Below are positions 16,863 through 23,996 of a DNA stretch of 64,000 nt, piece by piece; position 1 is the stretch's first letter, and each line of letters starts with the position of its first letter. Source of the stretch: Thermincola carboxydiphila (GTDB lineage Bacteria; Bacillota; Thermincolia; Thermincolales; UBA2595). The DNA is taken from the NCBI GenBank assembly GCA_016841325.1, contig JAENZJ010000009.1, positions 1 to 64,000 on the forward strand, in the 5' to 3' direction. The notes beneath the pieces are model-generated. The model worked only from the letters and a program-made list of their open reading frames with translations, was not told the DNA's origin and ran no database searches. A program made the translations under genes and the position numbers.

Positions 16863-18197
16863 ATGGCATATCATGATGTTTTACTGATTAATCCGCCGTC
16901 AAGGCAGAGGGAGTTTTATGAGCACCTTGGGTTGGGCTACCTGGCAGCCTGTCTTAGGAAACAAAACGTTGATGTTAAGATCCTGAATATGCCTCATTGG
17001 ATGGCCCCCCGGGCCTTACAGGAGGTTAAGAAGTATTCCTGCAAGTTAGTTGGAATCAGTGTTCCATTTCAGAGGAGTGCAGTACAGGCCTTTAATTTTA
17101 TCTCCCGTCTCAAAAGAGAGGGTTTTGAGACTGCACATGTGGCGATAGGCGGCATCTATCCCTCTTTTGCTTATGAGGAGATTTTGAGCCAATTTCCCGT
17201 TGTGGATTCGGTTGTTATCGGTGAAGGTGAAGAAACCATAGTAGAGCTGGCAGAAGCAATAATCAGCGGCAGTAACTGGAAGAAAATCAGTGGGATAGCG
17301 TTCCGGGAGAATAAAGATATAGTGACAACAGAACTGCGCCCCCTTATTGAGGACCTGGATGCCATCCCTTTTCCGGAACGCGATGCCCTGCCGGAAGTAC
17401 TGGAAAAACTGGAACATGCACCGGTCCTTTCGTCACGGGGCTGTTACGGCAGGTGCACCTTTTGCAGTGTGGTGCCGTTCTTTAAAAAGTTCGGCCCATC
17501 GCTGCGTATGCGTAGCAGTGCCAACGTGATTGAAGAACTGGAGTTCTTGTCCAAAAAATACGGAGTCAGAAATGTGGATTTTAATGATGCCAATTTTATT
17601 GGCGGGAAGGGACGCGGAGCTCGCAGGGCACAGGAGATTGCGGAACTGATGCAGAAAAAAAACCTGAACATAAAGTTTGGCATCCAGTGCAGACCAAATG
17701 AGATCGATTTGGAGCTCTTCACTATTTTAAAAAGAGCGGGTCTCAGCAAAGTTTTTGTTGGAATAGAATCAGGCTCACAGGCAATGCTGGACCGGTTTCA
17801 GAAAGATATCACAGTTGCAGAAAACCTGAAGGCCCTGGAAATTTTAAGCAAACTGGATCTAATTACATATATGGGATTTATAACCTTTGACGATAGGACC
17901 ACAATACATGAATATAATGAGAACATGGCATTTATTGAGAAGGCCAAAAAACTGATGCCGCAAAACAGGCTTTTTTATGACCTGGGAACCAAACTTCTTC
18001 CCCTGGCCGGAACAGATGCCGAAAAAAACATGAAGGAAAGGGGAATTTTAGTTGGAAATTCCCTGAAATTTGATTATAAAATGGATGACCTCAAAATGAA
18101 TTATATTTACAGCGCCATAAAGATTAAGGAAGATATAACCCGAATTGGGAGAAAGGTCAGGGAAACCGATAAGGAATGGACAAAAGATCAGCCTTAA
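16863..18197 (+). CDS. B12-binding-domain radical SAM protein
   Basis: Protein of 444 residues. Residues 1-140 form a cobalamin-binding-like Rossmann domain (VLLINPPSRQREFYEHLGLG and AIGGIYPSFAYEEIL); the classic DxHxxG histidine motif is not seen, as in many BchE-like members. The radical SAM cluster cysteines are C194, C198 and C201 (CYGRCTFC). The barrel continues to about 410. It is a stand-alone gene with CAGAGGTGAT before the ATG. Related proteins make methylations, ring closures or hopanoid changes. The neighbours do not identify the substrate. Confidence 0.85.
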   Translation: MAYHDVLLINPPSRQREFYEHLGLGYLAACLRKQNVDVKILNMPHWMAPRALQEVKKYSCKLVGISVPFQRSAVQAFNFISRLKREGFETAHVAIGGIYPSFAYEEILSQFPVVDSVVIGEGEETIVELAEAIISGSNWKKISGIAFRENKDIVTTELRPLIEDLDAIPFPERDALPEVLEKLEHAPVLSSRGCYGRCTFCSVVPFFKKFGPSLRMRSSANVIEELEFLSKKYGVRNVDFNDANFIGGKGRGARRAQEIAELMQKKNLNIKFGIQCRPNEIDLELFTILKRAGLSKVFVGIESGSQAMLDRFQKDITVAENLKALEILSKLDLITYMGFITFDDRTTIHEYNENMAFIEKAKKLMPQNRLFYDLGTKLLPLAGTDAEKNMKERGILVGNSLKFDYKMDDLKMNYIYSAIKIKEDITRIGRKVRETDKEWTKDQP

Positions 18198-18202
18198 ATA
18201 AA

Positions 18203-18250
18203 ACCGGATGAAGTTGTTCCAAAGTGGGTAACATCTCCATCCGGTATTTT
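18203..18250. terminator. Bidirectional terminator between convergent genes
   Basis: ACCGGATG and CATCCGGT pair over a long loop. An A-run lies before it and T's lie after, so it can serve both the radical SAM gene (plus) and the beta-propeller gene (minus). Confidence 0.6.
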
Positions 18251-18262
18251 AATTATCAGATT

Positions 18263-20311
18263 TTACCTGATTTCAAGACTGTTTAGTTCCGCCATGGAGT
18301 TCATGTCATGGACCTTAATCATGGCCCTGGAAACTGTATACAGGGTATCAGCGATATAGATGATCCTTTCCACATTTTTATTACTGTCATACCATCCATT
18401 GCCTGCTTTAATCTGTTCTGATTCGTGTAAGTGGGTAATTTTACCTTTCAGCCTAAAGCCATTGGTCAGGTCAAGATTGTAGACATAGGCGCCCTGGAAG
18501 GTAAACTGCCCGTGCTCGGGTATCTGGCGGCCGTTTGCCTTATCTGAAGATGGACCGGTATTATCCAGTTCCATTACGGTTATCGGAAATGCCAGGAGAT
18601 TTCTTTCCCTGGAAAACAATAGGGCTTTGTGATTTCTGAGAAGTTCGGAATCAGTACCCCGGTCACCAATTATTTCCCTGAATTTTTCCACCGGGCGGGC
18701 CACATCAGTGACATCAAAAACGGCTATTTTCATGCCCTGGTAAAATGCCCTGGTACCTGTTTCATCGCCGGCAGCATCCTTCATCCCGATTTCCACGGTA
18801 TCTTTGCCGAAGCCAATGATATGATTTTCATCATAGGGATGTAGGTAGTCACTGTATCCTGGTATTTTCAGGGCCCCCAGAATTTTAGGCGACCGGGGTT
18901 CTTTCAGGTCAATCACAAACAGCGGGTCTACTTTTTTAAATGTTACCATATACGCCCGGTCTCCCATAAACCTGACGGAATAAATCCGTTCCCCGGGGGC
19001 GATATCCTCGATTTTTCCTGCTACCTCCAGGCTTTCATCCAGGATATACATGTTGTTTTTTGAGGTATATTCATCATTCCGCCAGACTTCCCCTTTGGTA
19101 GTGGCAATACGGAAATAACCATTGTGTTCATCCATGGAAAACTGGTTGAGAATTGTGCCTGGCACTTCACCCTTGCCCAGGTACTTTGTGAGTCCACCAT
19201 TTAATTGGAACTTATAGACCATTGTCCCTGATTCATCTGCCCTGACATGATTTCGTGAAAACCGGGAAACAGCCACATACAGGTTTTTGTCAGATGCATA
19301 GATATTTTCACCACTGCCCAGGTAGGTGGAGACTTCCATTTCTTGCTCAGGTTCATCCAGATTCAGCCCGGCAACCATAAGGTAATTGGGCTGCGGGTCC
19401 TCCGGAAAATACCTGACATCAGTTAAGTCTATTTTTGTAAGTCTGTCTGTTCCCGCAGAATCCCGGTAAGCAGGAGTCAGGTAAGCATTATCCGGGTTTG
19501 CTTCCTGCTGTTCCATGAGGTAGTAATAATCAATTTGTTTATTGGCTACCAGGTAAAGGGCGGGGCCCATTTTCCGTGAAGAGACATAATGCCCTTCCAG
19601 CTCTGTCTCCCGGAGCTTGCGGATATTTTGGCGGTCACTGATATCATAAATTATTGTTTTTACAGTGTTATATGGCTGTACCGGGGGATGGATTTTCTCT
19701 GACGGCGCCCGTCCGGTGACAGTTTTACCTCTTGATTTGGTGTTTGTGGGGTTATCAGGCCAGGGTCCGCCTTCAGGAAAAGGCGCCAGGTACTGAGTAT
19801 GTCCGATCACCACCATATACCTGTCATCCACATAGAGTTCCCGGGGCATAAAATTATCATCACCAAAGGTTATCTTACTTACTACTTCCATCTCATCAGC
19901 AGGGTAAACCCGGGTAATTATCACCTTTTGGTCATTAACCTGGTAAATGTATGTTCCATCGGTCTTAATCACATCAGCCTCGTCTACTCCCCGGACCTGG
20001 ACATTGGTGCCGGAATAATCAGCCTTGCTTTTGGCCTCATTTACAGCCACTGTACTTTCTGCGGTATCAGCAGATGCCTTCTTCCTGATAACCTTCATAC
20101 TGTAATTAAAATAATTTCCGGACTCATGAATATCTTTCAGGATTGTTTTCAGGTTTGTTAAAGATTCCACTACCGGCAGCGGCTGAGGTTTGAGGCCAAT
20201 GTTACCTTCAGATGGTTCCGGTGGGACACCGGCACTGGTTATGGTCGTGGTGAAGGCAGCGAAAATCAGCAGTACCATGACCGGGTATAACCGGAGCAGC
20301 AGCCTGTTCAT
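18263..20311 (-). CDS. Secreted beta-propeller domain protein (COG4880/PF09826 type)
   Basis: Protein of 682 residues with an N-terminal signal peptide (hydrophobic 8-26, then TITSAG). The rest fits the 'C-terminal beta-propeller distantly related to WD-40' family: TNVQVRGVDEADVIKTDGTYIY near residue 105 is its hallmark. Repeated YxVxxF/DLxxP blades follow (RAYMVTFKKVDPLFVIDLKEPRSPKILGAL region). It is exported and probably stays near the cell surface; no sorting signal or S-layer domain is seen. AGGGGGGATTAAG precedes the ATG. Function of the family is unknown. Confidence 0.82.
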   Translation of the reverse strand: MNRLLLRLYPVMVLLIFAAFTTTITSAGVPPEPSEGNIGLKPQPLPVVESLTNLKTILKDIHESGNYFNYSMKVIRKKASADTAESTVAVNEAKSKADYSGTNVQVRGVDEADVIKTDGTYIYQVNDQKVIITRVYPADEMEVVSKITFGDDNFMPRELYVDDRYMVVIGHTQYLAPFPEGGPWPDNPTNTKSRGKTVTGRAPSEKIHPPVQPYNTVKTIIYDISDRQNIRKLRETELEGHYVSSRKMGPALYLVANKQIDYYYLMEQQEANPDNAYLTPAYRDSAGTDRLTKIDLTDVRYFPEDPQPNYLMVAGLNLDEPEQEMEVSTYLGSGENIYASDKNLYVAVSRFSRNHVRADESGTMVYKFQLNGGLTKYLGKGEVPGTILNQFSMDEHNGYFRIATTKGEVWRNDEYTSKNNMYILDESLEVAGKIEDIAPGERIYSVRFMGDRAYMVTFKKVDPLFVIDLKEPRSPKILGALKIPGYSDYLHPYDENHIIGFGKDTVEIGMKDAAGDETGTRAFYQGMKIAVFDVTDVARPVEKFREIIGDRGTDSELLRNHKALLFSRERNLLAFPITVMELDNTGPSSDKANGRQIPEHGQFTFQGAYVYNLDLTNGFRLKGKITHLHESEQIKAGNGWYDSNKNVERIIYIADTLYTVSRAMIKVHDMNSMAELNSLEIR

Positions 20312-20453
20312 CTTAATCCCCCCTGTTTAAGATTGGTTTGAATAATTAATGATAAGACGCATTTCATAAGAAATTTGTTTCAGAATAAGGGGCATTTCAA
20401 CTCCTTTTTCGTATTATGGGAGAAAAAGATAAATTTTCAGAAGGGAGATCTAT

Positions 20454-21185
20454 ATGGACAGAGATTTCTTGTCAATAATCTGCAGTCCGGAGACAGGGGA
20501 AGGTCTGGAGCTGATTAGAGAGGAGGGGCCCGGGGGGAGGGTAAGGGAGGTGCTGACAGATACCGGGACTGGCAAGAAGTTCCCGGTACGCCGGGGTATC
20601 CCCCTGTTATTAAAAGACGATGAAATCCCGGGTGAAGGAAAGAAAACCCGCGCATTTTATAACGTGATAGCCCCCTTTTATAATGTACTTCATGAATTAC
20701 TGGGCAGTCAAAAAGGGGGAGAAAAGAAACTGCGTGAAAAGATTCTCAGTCCCCTTGAAATAGGTGAGGGAGACAGAGTTCTGGAGGTGTCGGTGGGTAC
20801 AGGCAGTAACCTGCCTTACCTGCCGCGAAATGCTGAATATTATGGTGTGGATATCTCATTACCAATGCTCAGGCAGTGTGCCGGACTGATAAAAAAGCAT
20901 GGTATTGCAGGGAAATTGGTTTTGGGAGCAGCTGAATACCTGCCCTTTAAGGACGATGTATTTGACTGTGTGTTTAATGTATGTGGTTTCAGACTTTTTA
21001 ATGATAAACCAAGGGCCATGAGAGAGATGGTCAGGGTGGCTAAACCGGGAGCCAAAATCCTGGTTGCAGACCAGAAAAAGAGCGGTATTCCTTTGGATCT
21101 GGTACCCCACGCGACATCTCCGGTAAAAGTTTCAGAAATAGAAGAGTGGGAGTTGTATTGCATGATGTTTAGGAAAAAGTACTGA
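20454..21185 (+). CDS. Class I SAM-dependent methyltransferase
   Basis: Protein of 243 residues. Residues 1-50 look like a Trm112-type or degenerate zinc-ribbon start (FLSIICSPETGEGLELI, then FPVRRGIPLLL). The Rossmann methyltransferase core (about 95-215) shows motif I VLEVSVGTGSNLPYL, the acidic end of strand 2 (YYGVDIS) and a later motif DVFDCVFNVCGFRLFND. It resembles UbiE/Methyltransf_11 proteins. GAAGGGAGA precedes the ATG. It is divergent from the beta-propeller gene and ends before a terminator-like hairpin. The substrate is unknown. Confidence 0.82.
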   Translation: MDRDFLSIICSPETGEGLELIREEGPGGRVREVLTDTGTGKKFPVRRGIPLLLKDDEIPGEGKKTRAFYNVIAPFYNVLHELLGSQKGGEKKLREKILSPLEIGEGDRVLEVSVGTGSNLPYLPRNAEYYGVDISLPMLRQCAGLIKKHGIAGKLVLGAAEYLPFKDDVFDCVFNVCGFRLFNDKPRAMREMVRVAKPGAKILVADQKKSGIPLDLVPHATSPVKVSEIEEWELYCMMFRKKY

Positions 21186-21197
21186 TATTCAGAAAAT

Positions 21198-21233
21198 AAT
21201 GCTGCAGAATTTTTAGGGCAGCATTTTCTTTAA
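21198..21233 (+). terminator. Terminator of the methyltransferase gene
   Basis: AATGCTGC and GCAGCATT pair around 12 bases, followed by TTTCTTTAAA. Confidence 0.55.
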
Positions 21234-21249
21234 ATACAAGTTGAATGTA

Positions 21250-21277
21250 ACCTTTCTTAAAGCCTTAACATAAGATT
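21250..21277 (+). promoter_or_regulatory. Sigma-K-like promoter of mini-protein gene 1
   Basis: AC (21250) lies 17 bases before CATAAGATT (21269). Sigma-K promoters have AC, 16-17 bases, then CATANNNTA. The last two -10 bases deviate. Same spacing as three promoters downstream. Confidence 0.45.
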
Positions 21278-21337
21278 TAGTAAAGAGTTGAAACTCTTAC
21301 TCCAAATATTTTAAATTCTTTGAAGGAGGGTATGCAA

Positions 21338-21436
21338 ATGTCTGTTAATACCCAGCAATGGGGATGGACCGCACCGTTTTTCCTGTTCCTGATCCTTATC
21401 CTTCTGTGGGGAGGAGTAGACGGCGGTTTCTGGTAA
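21338..21436 (+). CDS. Mini membrane protein 1 of a seven-member tandem family
   Basis: Peptide of 32 residues. A polar head ends in QQWGWTA. A membrane core PFFLFLILILLW follows, and the tail is GGVDGGFW. GAAGGAGGG precedes the start; an in-frame ATG at 21332 would add two residues and sits closer to the ribosome binding site. The core is shared with members 2-5 and 7, often with identical wording, so the genes arose by tandem duplication. The size and Gly/Trp tail loosely recall small spore proteins such as YjcZ/SscA, but no family is confirmed. The upstream promoter looks sigma-K-like, suggesting late mother-cell expression. Confidence 0.8.
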   Translation: MSVNTQQWGWTAPFFLFLILILLWGGVDGGFW

Positions 21437-21489
21437 TAACCGACAAAAAACCATATGTAAATATATCAAGCAGAAAGGAGGGTATTTAG

Positions 21490-21591
21490 ATGGCTGATGC
21501 GAGATCCCAGGAATTTGGTTGGACCGCACCGTTTTTTCTCTTCCTGATCCTGATTCTTCTGTGGGCAGGGGTAGACGGCGGATTTTGGTAA
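21490..21591 (+). CDS. Mini membrane protein 2 of the tandem family
   Basis: Peptide of 33 residues: head MADARSQEFGWTA, core PFFLFLILILLW, tail AGVDGGFW. AAAGGAGGG lies about eight bases upstream of the ATG. The gene lies 53 bases after member 1 with no terminator between, so they are probably cotranscribed. The head contains the SQE(F/W)G motif also seen in member 4. Confidence 0.8.
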   Translation: MADARSQEFGWTAPFFLFLILILLWAGVDGGFW

Positions 21592-21607
21592 AATTGGCCG
21601 GTTATGA

Positions 21608-21635
21608 ACACTTTGGGAGATATGTTCATAGTATA
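21608..21635 (+). promoter_or_regulatory. Sigma-K-like promoter of mini-protein gene 3
   Basis: AC (21608) lies 17 bases before CATAGTATA (21627), an exact match to CATANNNTA. It is 58 bases upstream of the ATG. Confidence 0.55.
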
Positions 21636-21692
21636 CCAGAAAGGTCGGCAATTTAAATAACTATTAAACTATTTAGTAAAGGGGGACCTAAA

Positions 21693-21791
21693 ATGGCAGA
21701 CGGATTCTTTGGAGGCGGCGCTACTTTCCCGTTTTTCCTGTTTCTGATTCTGATACTCCTGTGGGGAGGAGTAGACGGCGGTTTCTGGTAA
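21693..21791 (+). CDS. Mini membrane protein 3 of the tandem family
   Basis: Peptide of 32 residues. The head is Gly-rich (MADGFFGGGATF) rather than the SQxWG type, the core is again PFFLFLILILLW and the tail is GGVDGGFW. GGGGGACC lies nine or ten bases before the ATG. It has its own sigma-K-like promoter and is followed by a terminator, so it forms a one-gene unit. Confidence 0.8.
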   Translation: MADGFFGGGATFPFFLFLILILLWGGVDGGFW

Positions 21792-21834
21792 AAATACCCG
21801 CTGTTAAACTGATATAGTAAATATATCCCTATTA

Positions 21835-21869
21835 TCAAACCCGCTTTATTATTGAGCGGGTTTGATTTA
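21835..21869 (+). terminator. Terminator after mini-protein gene 3
   Basis: TCAAACCCGCT pairs perfectly with AGCGGGTTTGA, followed by TTTAT. Confidence 0.75.
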
Positions 21870-21887
21870 TCAATGTGCTGCCAATGA

Positions 21888-21915
21888 ACCTTTTAAGCAA
21901 TATAAACATAGTATG
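21888..21915 (+). promoter_or_regulatory. Sigma-K-like promoter of mini-protein gene 4
   Basis: AC (21888), 17 bases, CATAGTATG (21907). The wording GAACCTTT around the -35 is shared with the promoter of gene 6. Confidence 0.5.
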
Positions 21916-21979
21916 TAGCGAAGGTCGATAGATTTTGTACCCCGAAATTTTATAGTGTTCCTGAAAGGAGGTAAAAAGA

Positions 21980-22081
21980 ATGGCCGATTTTAAGTCCCAG
22001 GAATGGGGAGCAACAGCTCCATTTTTCCTCTTCCTGATTCTCATTCTCCTGTGGGCGGGAGTTGATGGCGGCTGGTGGTAG
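21980..22081 (+). CDS. Mini membrane protein 4 of the tandem family
   Basis: Peptide of 33 residues: head MADFKSQEWGATA, core PFFLFLILILLW, tail AGVDGGWW. AAAGGAGG lies about ten bases before the ATG. It is preceded by a terminator and a sigma-K-like promoter, so it starts its own unit. Codons differ from members 1-3 at many third positions although the protein core is identical, which points to selection on the peptide rather than a very recent copy. Confidence 0.8.
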   Translation: MADFKSQEWGATAPFFLFLILILLWAGVDGGWW

Positions 22082-22134
22082 AAACCGAACATTAAAGCAA
22101 TACTAAGCACGTCATAGTCAAACCGGTAATGAAA

Positions 22135-22155
22135 GCCCCGGATTCGTTCCGGGGC
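22135..22155 (+). terminator. Hairpin between mini-protein genes 4 and 5
   Basis: GCCCCGGA pairs with TCCGGGGC around a five-base loop. There is no T-run, so readthrough into gene 5 is likely. Confidence 0.4.
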
Positions 22156-22187
22156 CAGAACCATAAGAGAGGAGGCGAATGTATTAA

Positions 22188-22280
22188 ATGGCTGACGGGT
22201 GTGGAGCAGGCGCTAATTTCCCCTTTTTCCTTTTCCTGATTCTGATCCTCCTTTGGTCAGGAGTAGACGGATGCTGGTGA
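22188..22280 (+). CDS. Mini membrane protein 5 of the tandem family
   Basis: Peptide of 30 residues with a Gly-rich head carrying a cysteine (MADGCGAGANF), the common core PFFLFLILILLW and a tail SGVDGCW with a second cysteine. The two cysteines on opposite sides of the membrane segment are unique in the family. AGGAGGCGAA lies about twelve bases before the ATG. No clear promoter of the AC-N17-CATA type is seen in front, so it may be read from the gene 4 promoter through the hairpin. Confidence 0.78.
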   Translation: MADGCGAGANFPFFLFLILILLWSGVDGCW

Positions 22281-22289
22281 TAGCTTTCT

Positions 22290-22323
22290 ATATCCGCTTC
22301 CTTAGTGAAGCGGATATTAATTT
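22290..22323 (+). terminator. Terminator after mini-protein gene 5
   Basis: ATATCCGCTTC pairs perfectly with GAAGCGGATAT around six bases, followed by TAATTT. Confidence 0.75.
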
Positions 22324-22374
22324 ACTCCAGGAAAGCATATTTAGCCCATTTTAAGAAATGTGGAACATTCATGA

Positions 22375-22402
22375 ACCTTTCAACATCAGCTGACATAATA
22401 TA
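22375..22402 (+). promoter_or_regulatory. Sigma-K-like promoter of mini-protein gene 6
   Basis: AC (22375), 17 bases, CATAATATA (22394), an exact match to CATANNNTA with GAACCTTT at the -35. Confidence 0.55.
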
Positions 22403-22461
22403 TAGCAAAGACCCGGGTCACACTATCAAAATTTTCATGGTCAACGGAAGGAGGGTCTTAG

Positions 22462-22551
22462 ATGGCACGCACACAATGGGGCGGAGGCTTTTTTGGCATA
22501 TTTTTCCTATTCATCATTTTATGGCTTTTCTTTGGAGGACAATGGTGGTAA
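22462..22551 (+). CDS. Divergent mini membrane protein 6
   Basis: Peptide of 29 residues: MARTQWGGGFFGIF then FLFIILWLFFGGQWW. It keeps the layout (short polar head, one membrane segment, Gly and Trp tail) but not the exact core, so it is the most divergent member. GGAAGGAGGG lies twelve bases before the ATG. A longer overlapping frame (22305-22568) is in another phase and lacks a ribosome binding site. It has a sigma-K-like promoter and may be cotranscribed with gene 7. Confidence 0.72.
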   Translation: MARTQWGGGFFGIFFLFIILWLFFGGQWW

Positions 22552-22609
22552 TAACAAGCATGAATTAAAATGTACCCGCCTCAATTAAATCTGAAAGGAG
22601 GTTGAATAA

Positions 22610-22708
22610 ATGGCTGATGTTAAATCTCAACAATGGGGATGGACCGCACCGTTTTTCCTCTTCCTGATTCTGATCCTTCTGTGGGGAGGAGTAGACGGAG
22701 GTTGCTAG
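22610..22708 (+). CDS. Mini membrane protein 7 of the tandem family
   Basis: Peptide of 32 residues: head MADVKSQQWGWTA, core PFFLFLILILLW, tail GGVDGGC. The tail ends in Cys and a TAG where members 1-3 read Phe-Trp-stop, so the last residue is lost by point mutation. AAAGGAGG lies about ten bases before the ATG. The head and core are closest to member 1. No terminator separates it from gene 6. Confidence 0.78.
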   Translation: MADVKSQQWGWTAPFFLFLILILLWGGVDGGC

Positions 22709-22746
22709 TAAAATACCACTGACACACTTTAAGAATTAATTGTTTA

Positions 22747-22775
22747 AGCCCACTTCCAGCTGTATGGAGTGGGCT
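22747..22775 (+). terminator. Hairpin after mini-protein gene 7
   Basis: AGCCCACT pairs perfectly with AGTGGGCT around 13 bases. The following sequence is A/T-rich without a strict T-run. Confidence 0.5.
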
Positions 22776-22815
22776 ATCAAATAATTTATATGGAATCCTG
22801 TTAGGAGGTAAAAGA

Positions 22816-23136
22816 ATGAGCAGTACCCTTTTCGGTCCGGACCTGCCGCCGCTGATTAAAGGTGTGAAGCCTTATCTGCCGGAAAAAGCCCAATACCTTG
22901 CGGATGGCGTACTGAGTCTCATTGAACTGGTAACAAGCAGGCCGGCACAGGAGGCTGCACAAAAAATGAACCGGCTGTTCCAACTGCCTGGTCAAAAATC
23001 AGTTACAATTGATACATCCCTGGGCCCCATTACCCTTTCCCTGGACTCTGCATTCCTGCTATTTTTGATCCTGATTCTACTGATTCTGTCAGGCAATATC
23101 CTGACTATCGGCGCCGGGATATCAGATAATCCTTAA
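22816..23136 (+). CDS. Membrane protein with a C-terminal segment like the mini-proteins
   Basis: Protein of 106 residues. Residues 1-70 are soluble and helical (LIKGVKPYLPEKAQYLADGV, then PAQEAAQKMNRLFQLPGQ). Residues about 78-96 form one membrane segment, FLLFLILILLILSG, which closely echoes the PFFLFLILILLW core of the seven mini-proteins. TAGGAGGTAA precedes the ATG. It ends the cluster at a strong terminator. No known domain is recognised; it may share a partner or location with the mini-proteins. Confidence 0.75.
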   Translation: MSSTLFGPDLPPLIKGVKPYLPEKAQYLADGVLSLIELVTSRPAQEAAQKMNRLFQLPGQKSVTIDTSLGPITLSLDSAFLLFLILILLILSGNILTIGAGISDNP

Positions 23137-23157
23137 TTAAAGAAGTTTGACAGGCAA

Positions 23158-23190
23158 AGAACCGGCAGTGACTACCGGTTCTGATTTTTT
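23158..23190 (+). terminator. Terminator of the mini-protein cluster
   Basis: AGAACCGG pairs with CCGGTTCT around nine bases, followed by GATTTTTT. It may also serve the DUF2680 gene from the other side. Confidence 0.8.
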
Positions 23191-23212
23191 AAGAGTTATG
23201 TTATCCGGGTAT

Positions 23213-23596
23213 TTAGTTGAGGGTGCCCCAGGTGCCTTGCAGGTTAGCATTGGCACCAAATCCACCCCTGAATCCTGCTCCGCCGCCGCCACAACCGGCA
23301 CCGGCTCCGTAACCACCGCAGCCGCCTCCGTTTCTAAAGCCGGCTCCCGGGAGGATGTTGTTTTCCTGGCGGTACTGTTCAGCCTGGTCCATCCTGTCCT
23401 TGATTGCCTGTCCCTGGTCAGAGGTGATCTCTCCTGACTCCACATACTTGTCTACCATCTGCTTCCTGAGTTCGAGAATCTGTTTGTGCAGGTCAAGAAT
23501 ATCTTGTTTCTGGGTATCTGTAAGGGCTGCAAAAGCCGGTACGGCAAAGGCCAGGACCAAAACCGCGGTCAGGGCAATAAGTAGTTTCTTTTTCAT
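23213..23596 (-). CDS. Exported DUF2680 (YckD-like) protein with Gly-rich tail
   Basis: Protein of 127 residues. Residues 1-24 are a signal peptide (KKKLLIALTAVLVLAF, then AFAA). Residues 26-75 are a helical DUF2680 region (LTDTQKQDILDLHKQILELR, then DRMDQAEQYRQ). The tail is rich in Gly, Ala and Phe with two cysteines. The start is at 23596, where GGAGGTGAC lies about seven bases upstream; a frame extended to 23635 lacks support. The protein acts outside the membrane. DUF2680 proteins are common in spore formers but have no known role. A palindrome lies 55 bases upstream. Confidence 0.8.
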   Translation of the reverse strand: MKKKLLIALTAVLVLAFAVPAFAALTDTQKQDILDLHKQILELRKQMVDKYVESGEITSDQGQAIKDRMDQAEQYRQENNILPGAGFRNGGGCGGYGAGAGCGGGGAGFRGGFGANANLQGTWGTLN

Positions 23597-23650
23597 GTCA
23601 ATTGTCACCTCCCTTCTCCGCAGTATAAGTATCACCGGGTTGCTGTTTCT

Positions 23651-23667
23651 GTTATACTAAGTATAAC
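23651..23667. promoter_or_regulatory. Perfect palindrome upstream of the DUF2680 gene
   Basis: GTTATACT and AGTATAAC flank one base. It lies where a promoter or operator of the minus-strand gene would be; ATACTTATACT nearby may be its -10 region. Confidence 0.45.
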
Positions 23668-23754
23668 GAAATGTTGTGTGTAAAATGGGTTGAAATTGTT
23701 AAGAAATTGTGAACATTTGTTTCCAGTACCTGTCGGGCAGGTAATCAGACAACA

Positions 23755-23763
23755 ATTGTCGAA
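23755..23763 (+). promoter_or_regulatory. Candidate Spo0A box upstream of korDABC
   Basis: ATTGTCGAA matches the 0A-box consensus TTTGTCRAA at eight of nine positions, 32 bases before the korD start. Confidence 0.45.
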
Positions 23764-23795
23764 ATAGTACAAAAACTGCCGGGAGGAGGTAATTT

Positions 23796-23996
23796 ATGTC
23801 GCCTGCGTCAATTACCATTGACCCTGCTCTCTGTAAAAAGTGCGGGCTGTGTATTTATTTTTGCCCCCAAAAGGTACTCACAGGGACACCGGGGGAGCTG
23901 CCACAAGTTAAGGACTTAGATAAATGTGCCGGTTGCCGGGCTTGTTTTGACAGGTGTCCTGATTTTGCCATTGAAGTGGAGGTGGAGCGGTCTTGA
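23796..23996 (+). CDS. korD: 2-oxoacid:ferredoxin oxidoreductase delta subunit (ferredoxin)
   Basis: Protein of 66 residues with two 4Fe-4S motifs: CxxCxxCxxxC at CKKCGLCIYFC with a partner Cys-Pro, and CAGCRACFDRC followed by PD. It takes electrons from the alpha-beta catalytic core and passes them to free ferredoxin. GGGAGGAGG lies in front of the ATG, and the gene overlaps korA (TTGA). This order, ferredoxin first, is that of 2-oxoglutarate-type (KorDABC) clusters in Clostridia. Confidence 0.85.
   Translation: MSPASITIDPALCKKCGLCIYFCPQKVLTGTPGELPQVKDLDKCAGCRACFDRCPDFAIEVEVERS

Noticed and set aside
22305-22568. 87-codon frame over mini-protein gene 6
   Set aside because: It is in another phase from the gene at 22462, which has the strong ribosome binding site and family layout.
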